Shown here: positions 44,875-53,578 of the stretch, piece by piece
Position numbering within the stretch: position 1 is the first letter of the stretch
How the letters are laid out: each line of letters opens with the position of its first letter
Source of the DNA: Cyclobacteriaceae bacterium
Lineage (GTDB): Bacteria; Bacteroidota; Bacteroidia; Cytophagales; Cyclobacteriaceae
Reading direction: 5' to 3'
DNA length: 64,000 nucleotides
Assembly: GCA_016787755.1 (NCBI GenBank)
Contig: JAEUUA010000018.1
Span: 248,001 to 312,000 of the forward strand
Position numbers and translations under genes: made by a program
Notes under the pieces: generated by a model
Seen by the model: the letters and a program-made list of their open reading frames with translations, nothing else
Told to the model about the DNA's origin: nothing
Database searches by the model: none

Positions 44875-45639
44875 ATGAAAATAAAAGTGAAATATGCCGA
44901 TGCGCTGTTGGATGCTGTGTGTGAAAAGACCGGCCTGACCAAAGATTACCCGGGATTGAAAGCGATTGCCACTCAGATAGATCGTTCGTTCAAAGAAGAT
45001 TACCTCTATAAAAGTTTTCTTGATCGTATTAAGAAAAAAAATCCTACTGATCTTATTGGTCTTGGGATCAACCAGCTGAATATACTATCAAACTACCTGG
45101 GTTATAAAAACTTCAACGAATTTGTATTGTTCGTAGATCACCCCATTGATTCACAACTACTGAGTTGTGTAGGGACTTATTATAGTTATGTGAGGAGAAA
45201 TACGGAAGAGTCGGCCTTGTTGAAGTCACCGGTGCGTATCTCTGTAAGCGACAGAAAAGTGATCTTTGAATTAAGAGGGCCGAAGTGGACTTATGTTGGA
45301 GAGATGCACCTTGCTAATGGTTGTCTTTTCATATTGATGCGCGCTAAAGGGGGAAAAACTTTTTATCATGTGTACAAAATCGGGACGCGCGAAAGTCCTG
45401 AGGTGTTACAGGGAACATTTGCTGGCGCCTCTACTGCGTTCGACCCGATTGGCGGGACTACTGTATTAGCTAAGTGCGAAGAAGAATATTCGAAGATGAG
45501 ACCTGAGGAAGTGTTGGTGAAGAACGTAATTCGAACTGGTTCGCAACTTGAGAAGAGGTTGTCACTCTATTTTAAGCGGAAAGACGGAAATAATTTGAAT
45601 CCGATCAGGGCGATCACGTTTACGGTTGAAGACTTGTGA
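44875..45639 (+). CDS. hypothetical protein of accessory region
   Basis: A 254-residue soluble protein. The N-terminal 90 residues are helical and basic (LLDAVCEKTGLTKDYPGLKA, KSFLDRIKKKNP, LGINQLNILSNYLGYKNFNE) like a small DNA- or protein-binding unit; the remainder is beta-rich (ISVSDRKVIFELRG, GGKTFYHVYKIGT). Such two-part proteins sometimes carry a C-terminal sensor after an HTH-like N-terminus. Family not recognised. ATG 44875 fits the first helix better than the upstream hydrophobic frame. Confidence 0.6.
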   Translation: MKIKVKYADALLDAVCEKTGLTKDYPGLKAIATQIDRSFKEDYLYKSFLDRIKKKNPTDLIGLGINQLNILSNYLGYKNFNEFVLFVDHPIDSQLLSCVGTYYSYVRRNTEESALLKSPVRISVSDRKVIFELRGPKWTYVGEMHLANGCLFILMRAKGGKTFYHVYKIGTRESPEVLQGTFAGASTAFDPIGGTTVLAKCEEEYSKMRPEEVLVKNVIRTGSQLEKRLSLYFKRKDGNNLNPIRAITFTVEDL

Positions 45640-45688
45640 TTGGCGGCTTTCGAAGAGAATCAACGTTGATGGATTTCTTTCAACCTTA

Positions 45689-46108
45689 TTAATCCGATAT
45701 AACCTCACCTATCAAATCAAAATCAAGATTGTATGTATGACCCAAGACTCCATTTTGCTTTAATAATTCAATATCCATGCACGGATGAATTTCGCCACCT
45801 CTCTTAGCCAGTTTAGGTACCTTTCTCAGTATCAAATTTATCGGAGTTCTGGACTTAGAGGGTAATAAATCATAGATGCTACAGCCAGGCATCTCAGCTT
45901 CGTTGCATTGGAAATAATTCGAATCGCTAAAATTTGTTTTATTGTTTATCACAAAATCAGTTAGGCGATCTAACTCATCTTTAGTTAAACATACACCTTC
46001 GGCTTCTCCATCTTCTTCATGAAGTCTATACCAATTTACTTTATAAGGCCCAAGTTGTTGGATTGTATTGAATCTAAAATTCATTAAGGTCGTTTCAAGT
46101 TTGTACAT
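45689..46108 (-). CDS. hypothetical protein
   Basis: A 139-residue soluble protein with the segment GVCLTKDELDRLTDFVI and several cysteines (FQCNEAEMPGC, HPCMD). No family recognised. The ATG at 46108 replaces a GTG nine codons upstream. It converges on the plus-strand hypothetical gene with 49 bp between stops. Confidence 0.5.
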   Translation of the reverse strand: MYKLETTLMNFRFNTIQQLGPYKVNWYRLHEEDGEAEGVCLTKDELDRLTDFVINNKTNFSDSNYFQCNEAEMPGCSIYDLLPSKSRTPINLILRKVPKLAKRGGEIHPCMDIELLKQNGVLGHTYNLDFDLIGEVISD

Positions 46109-46368
46109 ATTTCTTTTCAATAATTGTTTTATCACAAAGCCAATTACATTAGTTAAAGTTGGTTCAAATTACCGCTAATCAATGAATGAATACACAAGTT
46201 TCTTATATAGAATATATTATCAGAAAAGCGTTTTGTGAATTAAACTTAACTGCGGATTATCACACTTATGATTTCGGTTCTATCGCTTTAATAATTACAA
46301 AGACATCTAGTTTAATAATGTTGCCTTTTGTATTTTCATTCTAACAAATAATATTATCTCATTCACTA

Positions 46369-46417
46369 CCCCTTTTTATACCGGGGATTTTCCCCTTTTA
46401 TTGTGGGGATTTCCCCC
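46369..46417. repeat. tandem CCCC/GGGG element
   Basis: Two near-copies of a 22-23 bp unit of the form CCCCTTTTTATACCGGGGA-TTTT and CCCCTTTTATTGTGGGGA-TTTC, followed by a third CCCCC. The G4 and C4 blocks alternate, so GGGGATTTTCCCC-like dyads and several hairpins are possible. It stands out in A/T-rich DNA. Confidence 0.6.
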
Positions 46418-46631
46418 GTCAACATTATTTCCTGTTCAAGATACGGCCAAAGAATTTATCACGATTTCGTTAAAAATAATCTCTAATGGTAAGATCCTTT
46501 CAAGGTAAGATGTCGTTCGTATCTTTTTCAAGTCTAAGCTGTCATAAAGCTGTTCACTTGTCTCCGTGGGAAATCTTGCTAATAGAGGGTCACCCGTTGG
46601 ATGACAGAATTGTCCTGAGCACTTTTACTAT

Positions 46632-46690
46632 CAACTAGCGAATATATGCATCATGGTACATTTATATGGAATATGTCCCTCAGAAAAGGT
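46632..46690 (+). repeat. dispersed repeat, copy C
   Basis: GAATATATGCATCATGGTAC followed by ATTTATATGGAATATGTCC and CTCAGAAAAGGT; matches copy A over nearly its whole length, but its first seven bases are less alike. It ends 285 bp upstream of darT and reads in the same direction as copies A and B. Confidence 0.8.
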
Positions 46691-46975
46691 ACCTAAAACC
46701 CTTTCAAATCGGCCGGCTCAAATGCACCTCTTGCCATAGCTTCCACTAATGAGAAGGGACTAGTTTGGTATCGCATGTCGTTGAAACGAGAATTAGAAAG
46801 ACAGTCTTTTTTATATTTAAACGAGTTGCAAAACTTGTTAGCTGGTTTACTTTATTTAAATAATTAAAATGGCTAATCGCTTTAATCGTTTGTAAATTCA
46901 TGTTACACAGTCAGATTGGAAAATTAGAGAAGGTTATGTTTATTTATTCTGTTTTTAAAAGGTATCATTGTTTAT

Positions 46976-47620
46976 ATGCCAGGCACATTACCCAACCCCA
47001 TTTGGCTTTACAGGATTGTGCATGTTGATAATCTGGAATATATTTTAACTAACGGGTTATTTACCAAGAATCATAAAAACGCTGACCCTGATTATATTAA
47101 CATCGGAGACAGCGGATTGATCTTCCAGCGAAATGATTTTAATGTTCCGATAGATCCCAACGGTACACTGGGTGATTACATACCTTTTTACTTCGGCCCA
47201 TTATCGCCTATGCTGCTGAATATCAAAACCGGACATCGTGGTATAACTCAAAGATCACAAGCCGATATTGTATATGTTTGCTGCACCCTACAAGATGTTA
47301 TTCGGCATTGTAAAAAATGGTGCTTCACGGATGGTCATGCAAAAAACAACTTCACAGAGTTTTATAATTCCATCGATGATTTGGACAAAATTGACTGGGA
47401 TGTTGTTGCGAAGCGTTACTGGAATAATACGGAGGAGGATTTTGATATGATGAGAAGGAAACAGGCTGAATTTTTAGTTAAGGGAAATGTTGCTGCCAAA
47501 TGCATCGATCGCATTGTGGTTTATAATACAGAAAGCGGTAATTTAGTGGAGAAAATAATCAGTCGCCTGAAAGGCAAAATTACAGTACATGTAAATCCTA
47601 ATGGTAAATTCTATTACTGA
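46976..47620 (+). CDS. darT: DarT ssDNA ADP-ribosyltransferase toxin
   Basis: A 214-residue protein of the DarT (DUF4433) family: WLYRIVHVDNLEYILTNGL at the NAD-binding start, IPFYFGPLSPMLL, and the catalytic glutamate Glu165 in RRKQAEFLV. DarT attaches ADP-ribose to a base in single-stranded DNA and blocks replication. The start of darG overlaps its stop by one base. Sequence is complete with no missing key residue, so the toxin should be active and must be kept in check by DarG. Confidence 0.94.
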   Translation: MPGTLPNPIWLYRIVHVDNLEYILTNGLFTKNHKNADPDYINIGDSGLIFQRNDFNVPIDPNGTLGDYIPFYFGPLSPMLLNIKTGHRGITQRSQADIVYVCCTLQDVIRHCKKWCFTDGHAKNNFTEFYNSIDDLDKIDWDVVAKRYWNNTEEDFDMMRRKQAEFLVKGNVAAKCIDRIVVYNTESGNLVEKIISRLKGKITVHVNPNGKFYY

Positions 47621-48678
47621 TGCAGTTTGTTAAAGGAAATTTATTAGAATCAAAAGTTCAGGCATTAGTCAATACCGTAAACACGGTGGGTGTTATGGGA
47701 AAAGGTATTGCTCTTCAGTTTAAAGAAGCATTCCCCAATAATTATAAAATATATGTGGATGCCTGTAAAAAGAAGGAATTGCAACCGGGTAAGCTATTGG
47801 TTGTAAAAGAAGATACCCTTCAAGGGGAAAGGATTATCATAAATTTTCCCACAAAAACAGCCTGGCAATTTAAATCCAAATATGAATATGTGGAGGAAGG
47901 GTTGAAGGAGCTAGTAAAGGTTATCACCGATCATAACATAAAAAGCATTGCTATTCCGCCCTTAGGCTGCGGAAACGGAGGTTTGAAGTGGGAGAAAGTA
48001 CGGCCCATGATGGAAAAATATCTTGGTGATCTAACCGATGTAGAAATACAGGTGTTTGAACCTAGTGAGGCCGTTAAGGAGTTATTAAAGCAACAGGATA
48101 CGAAAAAGGAAATTAAACTTACACCTGCCCGCGCCATGCTGTTATACGCCATGTTCTTTTATGAAGGACTGGGGGAAAGCAGCAGTTTGTTTGTAGCCAA
48201 TAAGCTTGCCTATTTCCTACAAAGGCTTGGTGAAAAGAGTCTAAGCAAACTAAATTTTGAAGCCAGTCATTACGGCCCTTATAGTGTGCAGGTGGAGCAT
48301 GTGCTTCACGCTTTGAATGGCAAGTACCTTAAAGGACTGGAGCAAATGAATGCGAAAGCATTTGAGCCATTAGAACTCATCTATTCAAGCTTTGATGAAA
48401 TTAAAGAATACATTGACAAAGAATTAACCACTGAACATAAGCAACGATTGAAAAACCTTACTGATCTCATCAGCGGGTTTCAATCAGCCATGTCATTAGA
48501 AATTCTGGCTACCGTTGATTTTGTTAAGAAGGAGAATCCTGGGATAAAAAGTGAAGAGGTTATTCAAACCGTGCAACGTTGGTCAGACAGAAAACGCAAA
48601 TTATTCCAGGAAAAATATATTGCTACAGCCATCTCACATCTGAATGACTACAACCAGAATCAACTGGTTTTAGCATAA
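47620..48678 (+). CDS. darG: DarG macrodomain antitoxin
   Basis: A 352-residue protein. Residues 1-150 are a macrodomain (FVKGNLLESKVQALVNTVNT, GVMGKGIALQFK, INFPTKTAWQFKS with the DarG-type catalytic lysine, IAIPPLGCGNGGL) that strips ADP-ribose from DNA. Residues 165-350 form the typical helical C-terminal domain that binds and blocks DarT. Overlap with darT by one base supports tight co-expression. Confidence 0.94.
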   Translation: MQFVKGNLLESKVQALVNTVNTVGVMGKGIALQFKEAFPNNYKIYVDACKKKELQPGKLLVVKEDTLQGERIIINFPTKTAWQFKSKYEYVEEGLKELVKVITDHNIKSIAIPPLGCGNGGLKWEKVRPMMEKYLGDLTDVEIQVFEPSEAVKELLKQQDTKKEIKLTPARAMLLYAMFFYEGLGESSSLFVANKLAYFLQRLGEKSLSKLNFEASHYGPYSVQVEHVLHALNGKYLKGLEQMNAKAFEPLELIYSSFDEIKEYIDKELTTEHKQRLKNLTDLISGFQSAMSLEILATVDFVKKENPGIKSEEVIQTVQRWSDRKRKLFQEKYIATAISHLNDYNQNQLVLA

Positions 48679-48733
48679 GGTTTAAATCAACCACGTGTTC
48701 AACTTGTACTTCAAATATTACAAGTAGGCCTAT

Positions 48734-49753
48734 TCACAGACACTTCGAAATCCTCTCAGACGCGTATTTGAGGAGTAGTTGAAAATGAGCATCCACAAGC
48801 TCAGCCGAGCTAATGGGTTTCGTAAGTTCATACCTCATTTGGCTATCCCTGCTTTTAAATAAGACCGGAATTTCATGCTGAGTGGTTTGGTTATGTGTGA
48901 ATGGCGTTGCCCATCCTTGGAGATATTCCGTGTAGTAAAATAATAATTTTCTTTCGCTTAATACTTTCTCTGAATTATCCTGTCCAAAAAGTTGGCGCAA
49001 TTTGATGATCACGAAAAAGTCTTGTGTAGTGACAACCCTTACTCCTTCGTTCTCTGGGTTTTCAATAGAACAGGTCAATTGAAAGTCATTGATCGAAAAT
49101 TTAGCGTTTGATCTGTGACCGCTAAACAGAAAATGGGATGTCTCTCCTAATAAGGGCTGCTCCAACACTTTAATTTTTGCATTGAAGATGGACTTGAGAT
49201 TTGCAATCTCCACCTTTCCGGCTTCAATTGCTTCAGGCTTTACCTGCAGTAAGACTATTCTTTCTTTCTCAAGATAGTTTTTATTGAGTTGCTCATATCG
49301 TTCCTCCAACGTGACCGGCTTAACCTCCCCCCCTTCGTCTGTAACTTTGAATTCAATAAACCTGGCTATTTGTTCTATTGAAAATTTTCTAGGGTCGGTG
49401 TAAATCCGTGTACTTGGATACCAACTTGGTATTTGTCCGGGAATCATCGGAATTACCATTAAGAAATTGTAGCCTTGATTCTTAACAGAAGTTCTGTCGA
49501 TTATGGCGTTTCGTTCTATGTCGGTATAATAAGAGTCGCTCCATTCATCTCTTGAAAGGATTACGACCACGCGGCTTTTTTCTTTAAATATTTTACCAAA
49601 TACTTCCGGGCCGGATTTTGAGATGATGTGCTCTTGATTATTCTCATAGAAAAATACTTTCAATCCTGGGTTAATGTTGCTTACTAATTTTTTCGCAAAA
49701 TCAACATCCTGTTTACAAAGAGAGATGGCTATATCAAATTCGAAGTTTAGCAT
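48734..49753 (-). CDS. TIR-domain protein, soluble
   Basis: A 339-residue protein. Residues 1-140 are a TIR domain (FDIAISLCKQDVDFAKKLV, VFFYENNQEHII, RVVVILSRDEWSDSYYTDIE, candidate catalytic Glu80). Residues about 155-339 are a beta-rich C-terminal domain with no recognised family. There is no membrane helix. ATG 49753 is used instead of a TTG upstream. It converges on darG. Bacterial TIRs of this type commonly hydrolyse NAD+ or make cyclic ADP-ribose signals after infection sensing by the C-terminal half. Confidence 0.8.
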   Translation of the reverse strand: MLNFEFDIAISLCKQDVDFAKKLVSNINPGLKVFFYENNQEHIISKSGPEVFGKIFKEKSRVVVILSRDEWSDSYYTDIERNAIIDRTSVKNQGYNFLMVIPMIPGQIPSWYPSTRIYTDPRKFSIEQIARFIEFKVTDEGGEVKPVTLEERYEQLNKNYLEKERIVLLQVKPEAIEAGKVEIANLKSIFNAKIKVLEQPLLGETSHFLFSGHRSNAKFSINDFQLTCSIENPENEGVRVVTTQDFFVIIKLRQLFGQDNSEKVLSERKLLFYYTEYLQGWATPFTHNQTTQHEIPVLFKSRDSQMRYELTKPISSAELVDAHFQLLLKYASERISKCL

Positions 49754-50001
49754 AATCTTTATCAATTAGTAAATATTCCACCTCATCTCCGAGTTCTTGA
49801 CATTTATTATTTCTTCGTTAAAAAAATTTGCTTCTATCAGAACCTGACTATATGTTTTTACTCTTTAGGTCACTTATTATTTGCAGAGCATTCAGGACCG
49901 GACACTCCTAAAATTCGGCAAAATTTTCTTCATACGTTTAGGTTGCAGGAAGAAGTCCGGTTCCTGTTTGTTTGCTATCTTTAAAAAGTATTGCCTTGCG
50001 A

Positions 50002-50295
50002 ATGACCTCCTACGAAAAGCTGCCTAAGTTGATTGAGCGAATGCAGCACCTTGTCACTTACCTTGATCACAGAAATGATCTGACTATTCACCAACATGTG
50101 AACCAATCCTATTACATGCAAAAGATTGTTGAACTGAAAATGCTTCTCCGTCAATCTGAAGAGAGTAACCGAACTCTTGAGACGATAAACTCGCGCATCG
50201 ATAATCACTACAACCTATGCTTTTTACAATGGTACAAGGATGCCCGATGGCTTAACACGTATCAACGCCTGGAACGCACGAAGGCGATTCTTTAA
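50002..50295 (+). CDS. small hypothetical helical protein
   Basis: A 97-residue, Leu- and His-rich helical protein (LPKLIERMQHLVTYLDHRND, ELKMLLRQSEESNRTLETI). ATG 50002 is used; the longer frame needs TTG. It converges on the 391-residue gene. Family and role not recognised; moderate composition support only. Confidence 0.45.
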   Translation: MTSYEKLPKLIERMQHLVTYLDHRNDLTIHQHVNQSYYMQKIVELKMLLRQSEESNRTLETINSRIDNHYNLCFLQWYKDARWLNTYQRLERTKAIL

Positions 50296-50316
50296 GTCGC
50301 CACACCGTGACTTAAT

Positions 50317-51492
50317 TTAAGCTCGATCTATGTGTTGTATCATGGAAACCAGCATGCTCCGAACTGATGCCTTTGTGCCAGTTTCAACACTGTAGAATTT
50401 AGATCGAAAACTTCCATAAGAAATTGCTTCCGAACGCTTGGTGATGACATACCGAACCAGGAAATGGAGTACCTGACTCAGATTGTTATTGAGTATAAAT
50501 TTTGTTTCCACAAATACACGGAGAAGATAAGCCAACTGTGAAACTGAAGCTTCAAATTTGAGTTTAAAGCCAGGTAGAAATGAATCAGAGGACTTATCCG
50601 AAGAGCCACTGTTTAGTTGTTGAAGGCGTTCCTGATAATCAATTTCTTCGATGATATAGACGTTCAGTTGATCTTTTAGCGGGATTCCATTTTGATTGTA
50701 CCGTATTCCAGGCTTTACTTGCGACTGATTAATTTTCTTCAAGACAAAAGAAAGTTTTTCAATCTTCTCCGCCCTTGTCTCAGACTGATCCAAGAGGGAT
50801 GATATATAGTGGGCATGATAAGTGAGCACCTTCACCGAATTGTAGTTCATATAATACATGATCTGCCGCAGTTCTTCATTCCAATCCTGAACTTGTGCCT
50901 CTCTTTCAATTAATCGGAACAATTCTTTTTGCACCTCCTTTGCATACATCACTTTACGGTAAGTAATCCCCTGATCCGGTTTGCTGTCAACGATCTTCTT
51001 GAGGATATACAGAAACAGATCTACCAAACGTTGATCAATTTCCTTAGTAGCACAGGCTTTTTGAAGCTTCCTGATATTCGTTCTTGCCTCTTTGCGCGCG
51101 ATATCAATGTAACCCATCGGGGCTTTTGCATCTTGGTCAAAGTATTTTGCGAAGTGACGTTCAACAAACAACAATAGTCCCTCCAGTCCGGAATAGCATA
51201 ATCCATAAAATTGTTTTCGTTGTTGATCAGTCAGGTTCTCGCTATTGATGAATAGGGCAGCTTTGTCCATCAACCGGATCAATGCTTGTTGGTGATATTG
51301 AATATAACGTTCCAGATGCCGTTCGTCTTCGAATGAAAAAACTTCATGAATGAAAGTTTGTTTTATTCTTTCTACTTCCTGCTTTACCGCATCTCTTAGG
51401 ACAATACGTTGCTTCTCATCACGGATCGTCTGATCTCCTGATGAAATGAGTTTTTCCAACTCCTGCAATTCATATTTAACCCCTGGGTGCAT
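50317..51492 (-). CDS. large helical protein with RteC-like C-terminal domain
   Basis: A 391-residue, almost wholly helical protein. Its C-terminal 80 residues (FEASVSQLAYLLRVFVETKF, then FLVRYVITKRSEAISYGSFR and SKFYSVETGTKASVRSML) resemble the DNA-binding-like ends of RteC and of unnamed proteins in Bacteroidota islands. The N-terminal 250 residues are not recognised. It follows the FecR-like gene by 76 bp on the same strand and may be in its operon. No membrane segment. Confidence 0.65.
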   Translation of the reverse strand: MHPGVKYELQELEKLISSGDQTIRDEKQRIVLRDAVKQEVERIKQTFIHEVFSFEDERHLERYIQYHQQALIRLMDKAALFINSENLTDQQRKQFYGLCYSGLEGLLLFVERHFAKYFDQDAKAPMGYIDIARKEARTNIRKLQKACATKEIDQRLVDLFLYILKKIVDSKPDQGITYRKVMYAKEVQKELFRLIEREAQVQDWNEELRQIMYYMNYNSVKVLTYHAHYISSLLDQSETRAEKIEKLSFVLKKINQSQVKPGIRYNQNGIPLKDQLNVYIIEEIDYQERLQQLNSGSSDKSSDSFLPGFKLKFEASVSQLAYLLRVFVETKFILNNNLSQVLHFLVRYVITKRSEAISYGSFRSKFYSVETGTKASVRSMLVSMIQHIDRA

Positions 51493-51568
51493 AGCCTATG
51501 AGGCCGGCTGAACGAGCCGGCAATTCATTCATTGATATTCACTATTGCTTATACAGTCAATTCACTCC

Positions 51569-52123
51569 TTACAAACTTGTGCAGTTATTCCCGGTCAGAC
51601 TGTATGTGTTTTTGCGCACGTCTATAAACTCAACGTTCATCGCATTCTCAATTGATTTCAGGGCTGTGTGCCTGTCTACCTTGTAGAATGTTGCTGAGAA
51701 TTCACATTTCAATAATTCAGAATTGCGAACATCCACTTTGATAGAGTATTGCCTTTCCAAGATCCTAATAGCATCCACCATTCCCGTAGCCTTAAACTGC
51801 ACACCATTTGATTTTGCAGTCCCAGTAGATCGAAAAATTAAAACGATCGCAGTAGCTATTATCGCAAGTGCAATGAAAAAGACGATATACCGAATTTGTC
51901 TCTTCTTACGGAGTTGTTTTTGCATCCGCAGTTTGATCTTTTCAAATCCTGTATCCTCTTCAATGTTATGCGCTCCCTGGGCAGCGCATTCCCATAGCAG
52001 CTTAATGTCTTCAAACTCTTCACGGTTAGCCTGACTTTTGGCAACCCATTCGTCTAGTTCATCCTTTTCTAGGGTACTGGCTTCACCCGAAAGAACTTTG
52101 TAAATAGAGGATACTCTGTCCAT
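51569..52123 (-). CDS. short FecR-like anti-sigma factor with STN/DUF4974-like C-terminus
   Basis: A 184-residue protein: cytoplasmic sigma-binding N-terminus (LSGEASTLEKDELDEWVAKS), one membrane helix (about 73-95) and a C-terminal DUF4974-like unit (AIRILERQYSIKVDVRNSEL, ALKSIENAMNVEF). It lacks the middle FecR domain of the 321-residue paralogue at 22764, so it is about half the usual length. It follows its sigma gene by 67 bp. No TonB transporter lies nearby. Confidence 0.75.
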   Translation of the reverse strand: MDRVSSIYKVLSGEASTLEKDELDEWVAKSQANREEFEDIKLLWECAAQGAHNIEEDTGFEKIKLRMQKQLRKKRQIRYIVFFIALAIIATAIVLIFRSTGTAKSNGVQFKATGMVDAIRILERQYSIKVDVRNSELLKCEFSATFYKVDRHTALKSIENAMNVEFIDVRKNTYSLTGNNCTSL

Positions 52124-52190
52124 AGTTGTGACTTTCTACATTATTACTCTGAAAGCAGGTATGAATTCCTACTTTAGTTCCGAAATATTT

Positions 52191-52748
52191 TCAAAATTTG
52201 GTTTGCAGATGCCTACGGAGTCTTTTTTTTGCGCTCGTGAGGCTTTTTTCCACTGCTTTGACACCAACCCCAAGCCGCAATGAGATTTCATCATTATGCA
52301 GTTCTTCGTTAATCTTCATCATCAGGCATTCACGCTCTCTTTTCGGGAATCCCGCAATAATGTCAAGGATTCTCTCTTTGACCTCTGCCTGAATAATCCG
52401 AGTTTCCGCTGACTGTTCTGTAATGCCAACGTGTTGCTCATTCATTAAGTGTATTTTTTTTTCGCTCAAAGCAAGATTGTCATAATAATAAGTAATGGAC
52501 TTATTCCTGACTATCCTTACCAAATAGTGTTGAATTGATCGTTCGTGGTAATTACCAAGTTTCCTCGAATTTTGCCATACATAAGTAAAAGTATCTTGCA
52601 CGATATCTTTTGACGCGTCCCTATCGTGAGTCATGTTGAAGGCTATTTTCAAAAGACTTTTGTAATACTGATCGAACAGAATTTTAATTGCTCTCTTTGG
52701 AAAGGAAAGCAGCAACTTTCGAATCTCATGGTTGTTGACATGGTCAGG
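52191..52748 (-). CDS. ECF RNA polymerase sigma factor
   Basis: A 185-residue sigma factor with region 2 (LLKIAFNMTHDRDASKDIVQ, DTFTYVWQNSRKL) and region 4 (IIAGFPKRERECLMMKINEE, VGVKAVEKSLTSAKKRL). ATG 52748 is chosen over TTG 52769. It forms a sigma/anti-sigma pair with the short FecR-like gene downstream. The genes it controls are not evident; the following 391-residue gene is a candidate. Confidence 0.9.
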   Translation of the reverse strand, partial: PDHVNNHEIRKLLLSFPKRAIKILFDQYYKSLLKIAFNMTHDRDASKDIVQDTFTYVWQNSRKLGNYHERSIQHYLVRIVRNKSITYYYDNLALSEKKIHLMNEQHVGITEQSAETRIIQAEVKERILDIIAGFPKRERECLMMKINEELHNDEISLRLGVGVKAVEKSLTSAKKRLRRHLQTKF

Positions 52749-53578
52749 CATCCAAAATAAGATTTCCAATCTCGCAGACTATGGTGGTAAACCCAAGCCC
52801 GCTCGTTGGTATTTAATTAGTTCACATTACCACAAAAAACGATCGTGCTATTAAAATAGCTTCATTAATTTAAGACTTACTGAGGTAAAAATGAAACCCT
52901 CGGGCATTGCAATCCTATATTACGGGAATAAGCCATTTTGTTCACGCTATGGGATCAATAGTTTATTGCCTTTTATTGTAAAGCTGGGTTCAAGCAAGTT
53001 ATTTGTTGCTTGATTGTCCAACCTCGCAACCGCTCTCCACCCCCATCATTATGCAGAATTTTAACATTAGAATTAAAACCTCAAAAATGAATTCGTTGGA
53101 TCATTAGAAATTGCTTTGCTTCTAAAGGATTCTGAGGTAGTCGTGATGAAAAGGAGATAAATAATAATTCCCAAACATTTATCAAATTATGTAAAAGAAA
53201 ACCAATAAAGTATAAATCTTCTTTGCGGTGATTTTGATCAAGGATGAAAATGGCGCCTCTACCTTATTGATCTCATTTACTCTACTTGTGATATTTCAGG
53301 GAGCACACAAGAACGAGAAAGTCATTCAAAAATTTGAAGCACCACTACACCTTCTTTGTGGAGATGTATGAAACCCATTCGCTTTGAAAATAAGATACAC
53401 CTGAGCAAATTCGTCCATTTCATACCAGATCTTGTTTTTCCCATATCTTATTCTGCTATTACGTTATAAATTCTCGGTTTCTATCTGGATAATAATCCTT
53501 TTATAGGAGTAACTCCTATCCAATAGATGACGCCTTTAAAAAAAGACTTACAATAGGAATGTTTTAAAAGAAGATTAT
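52749..53578. other. 830-bp intergenic region before the REC-kinase operon
   Basis: Divergent promoters for the sigma factor and the REC-kinase operon are expected here. A 40-codon frame near 52890 is open but unsupported. The only clear element is the palindrome at 53503-53519. The rest is A/T-rich with nothing I can name. Confidence 0.45.
53503..53519. promoter_or_regulatory. palindromic operator copy 1, ATAGGAGT-A-ACTCCTAT
   Basis: Two perfect 8-bp arms around a single A. It ends 59 bp before the REC-kinase start, where a promoter-proximal regulator would bind. The core GGAGT-W-ACTCC recurs at 63290 and 63411. Confidence 0.75.

Larger units (their letters stand above)
46109..46975. other. 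867-bp noncoding stretch upstream of darT
   Basis: No gene-like frame. It contains the C4/G4 tandem element (46369-46417), repeat copy C (46632-46690) and a very A/T-rich darT promoter region. The length of the noncoding DNA is unusual for this window. Confidence 0.5.

Noticed and set aside
30487..46690. Integron attC reading of the dispersed repeat (GCCTAAC at copy A resembles the attC core)
   Set aside because: The core is not kept in copies B and C, no matching GTTRRRY partner is found at a fixed distance, and no integron integrase is in the window.
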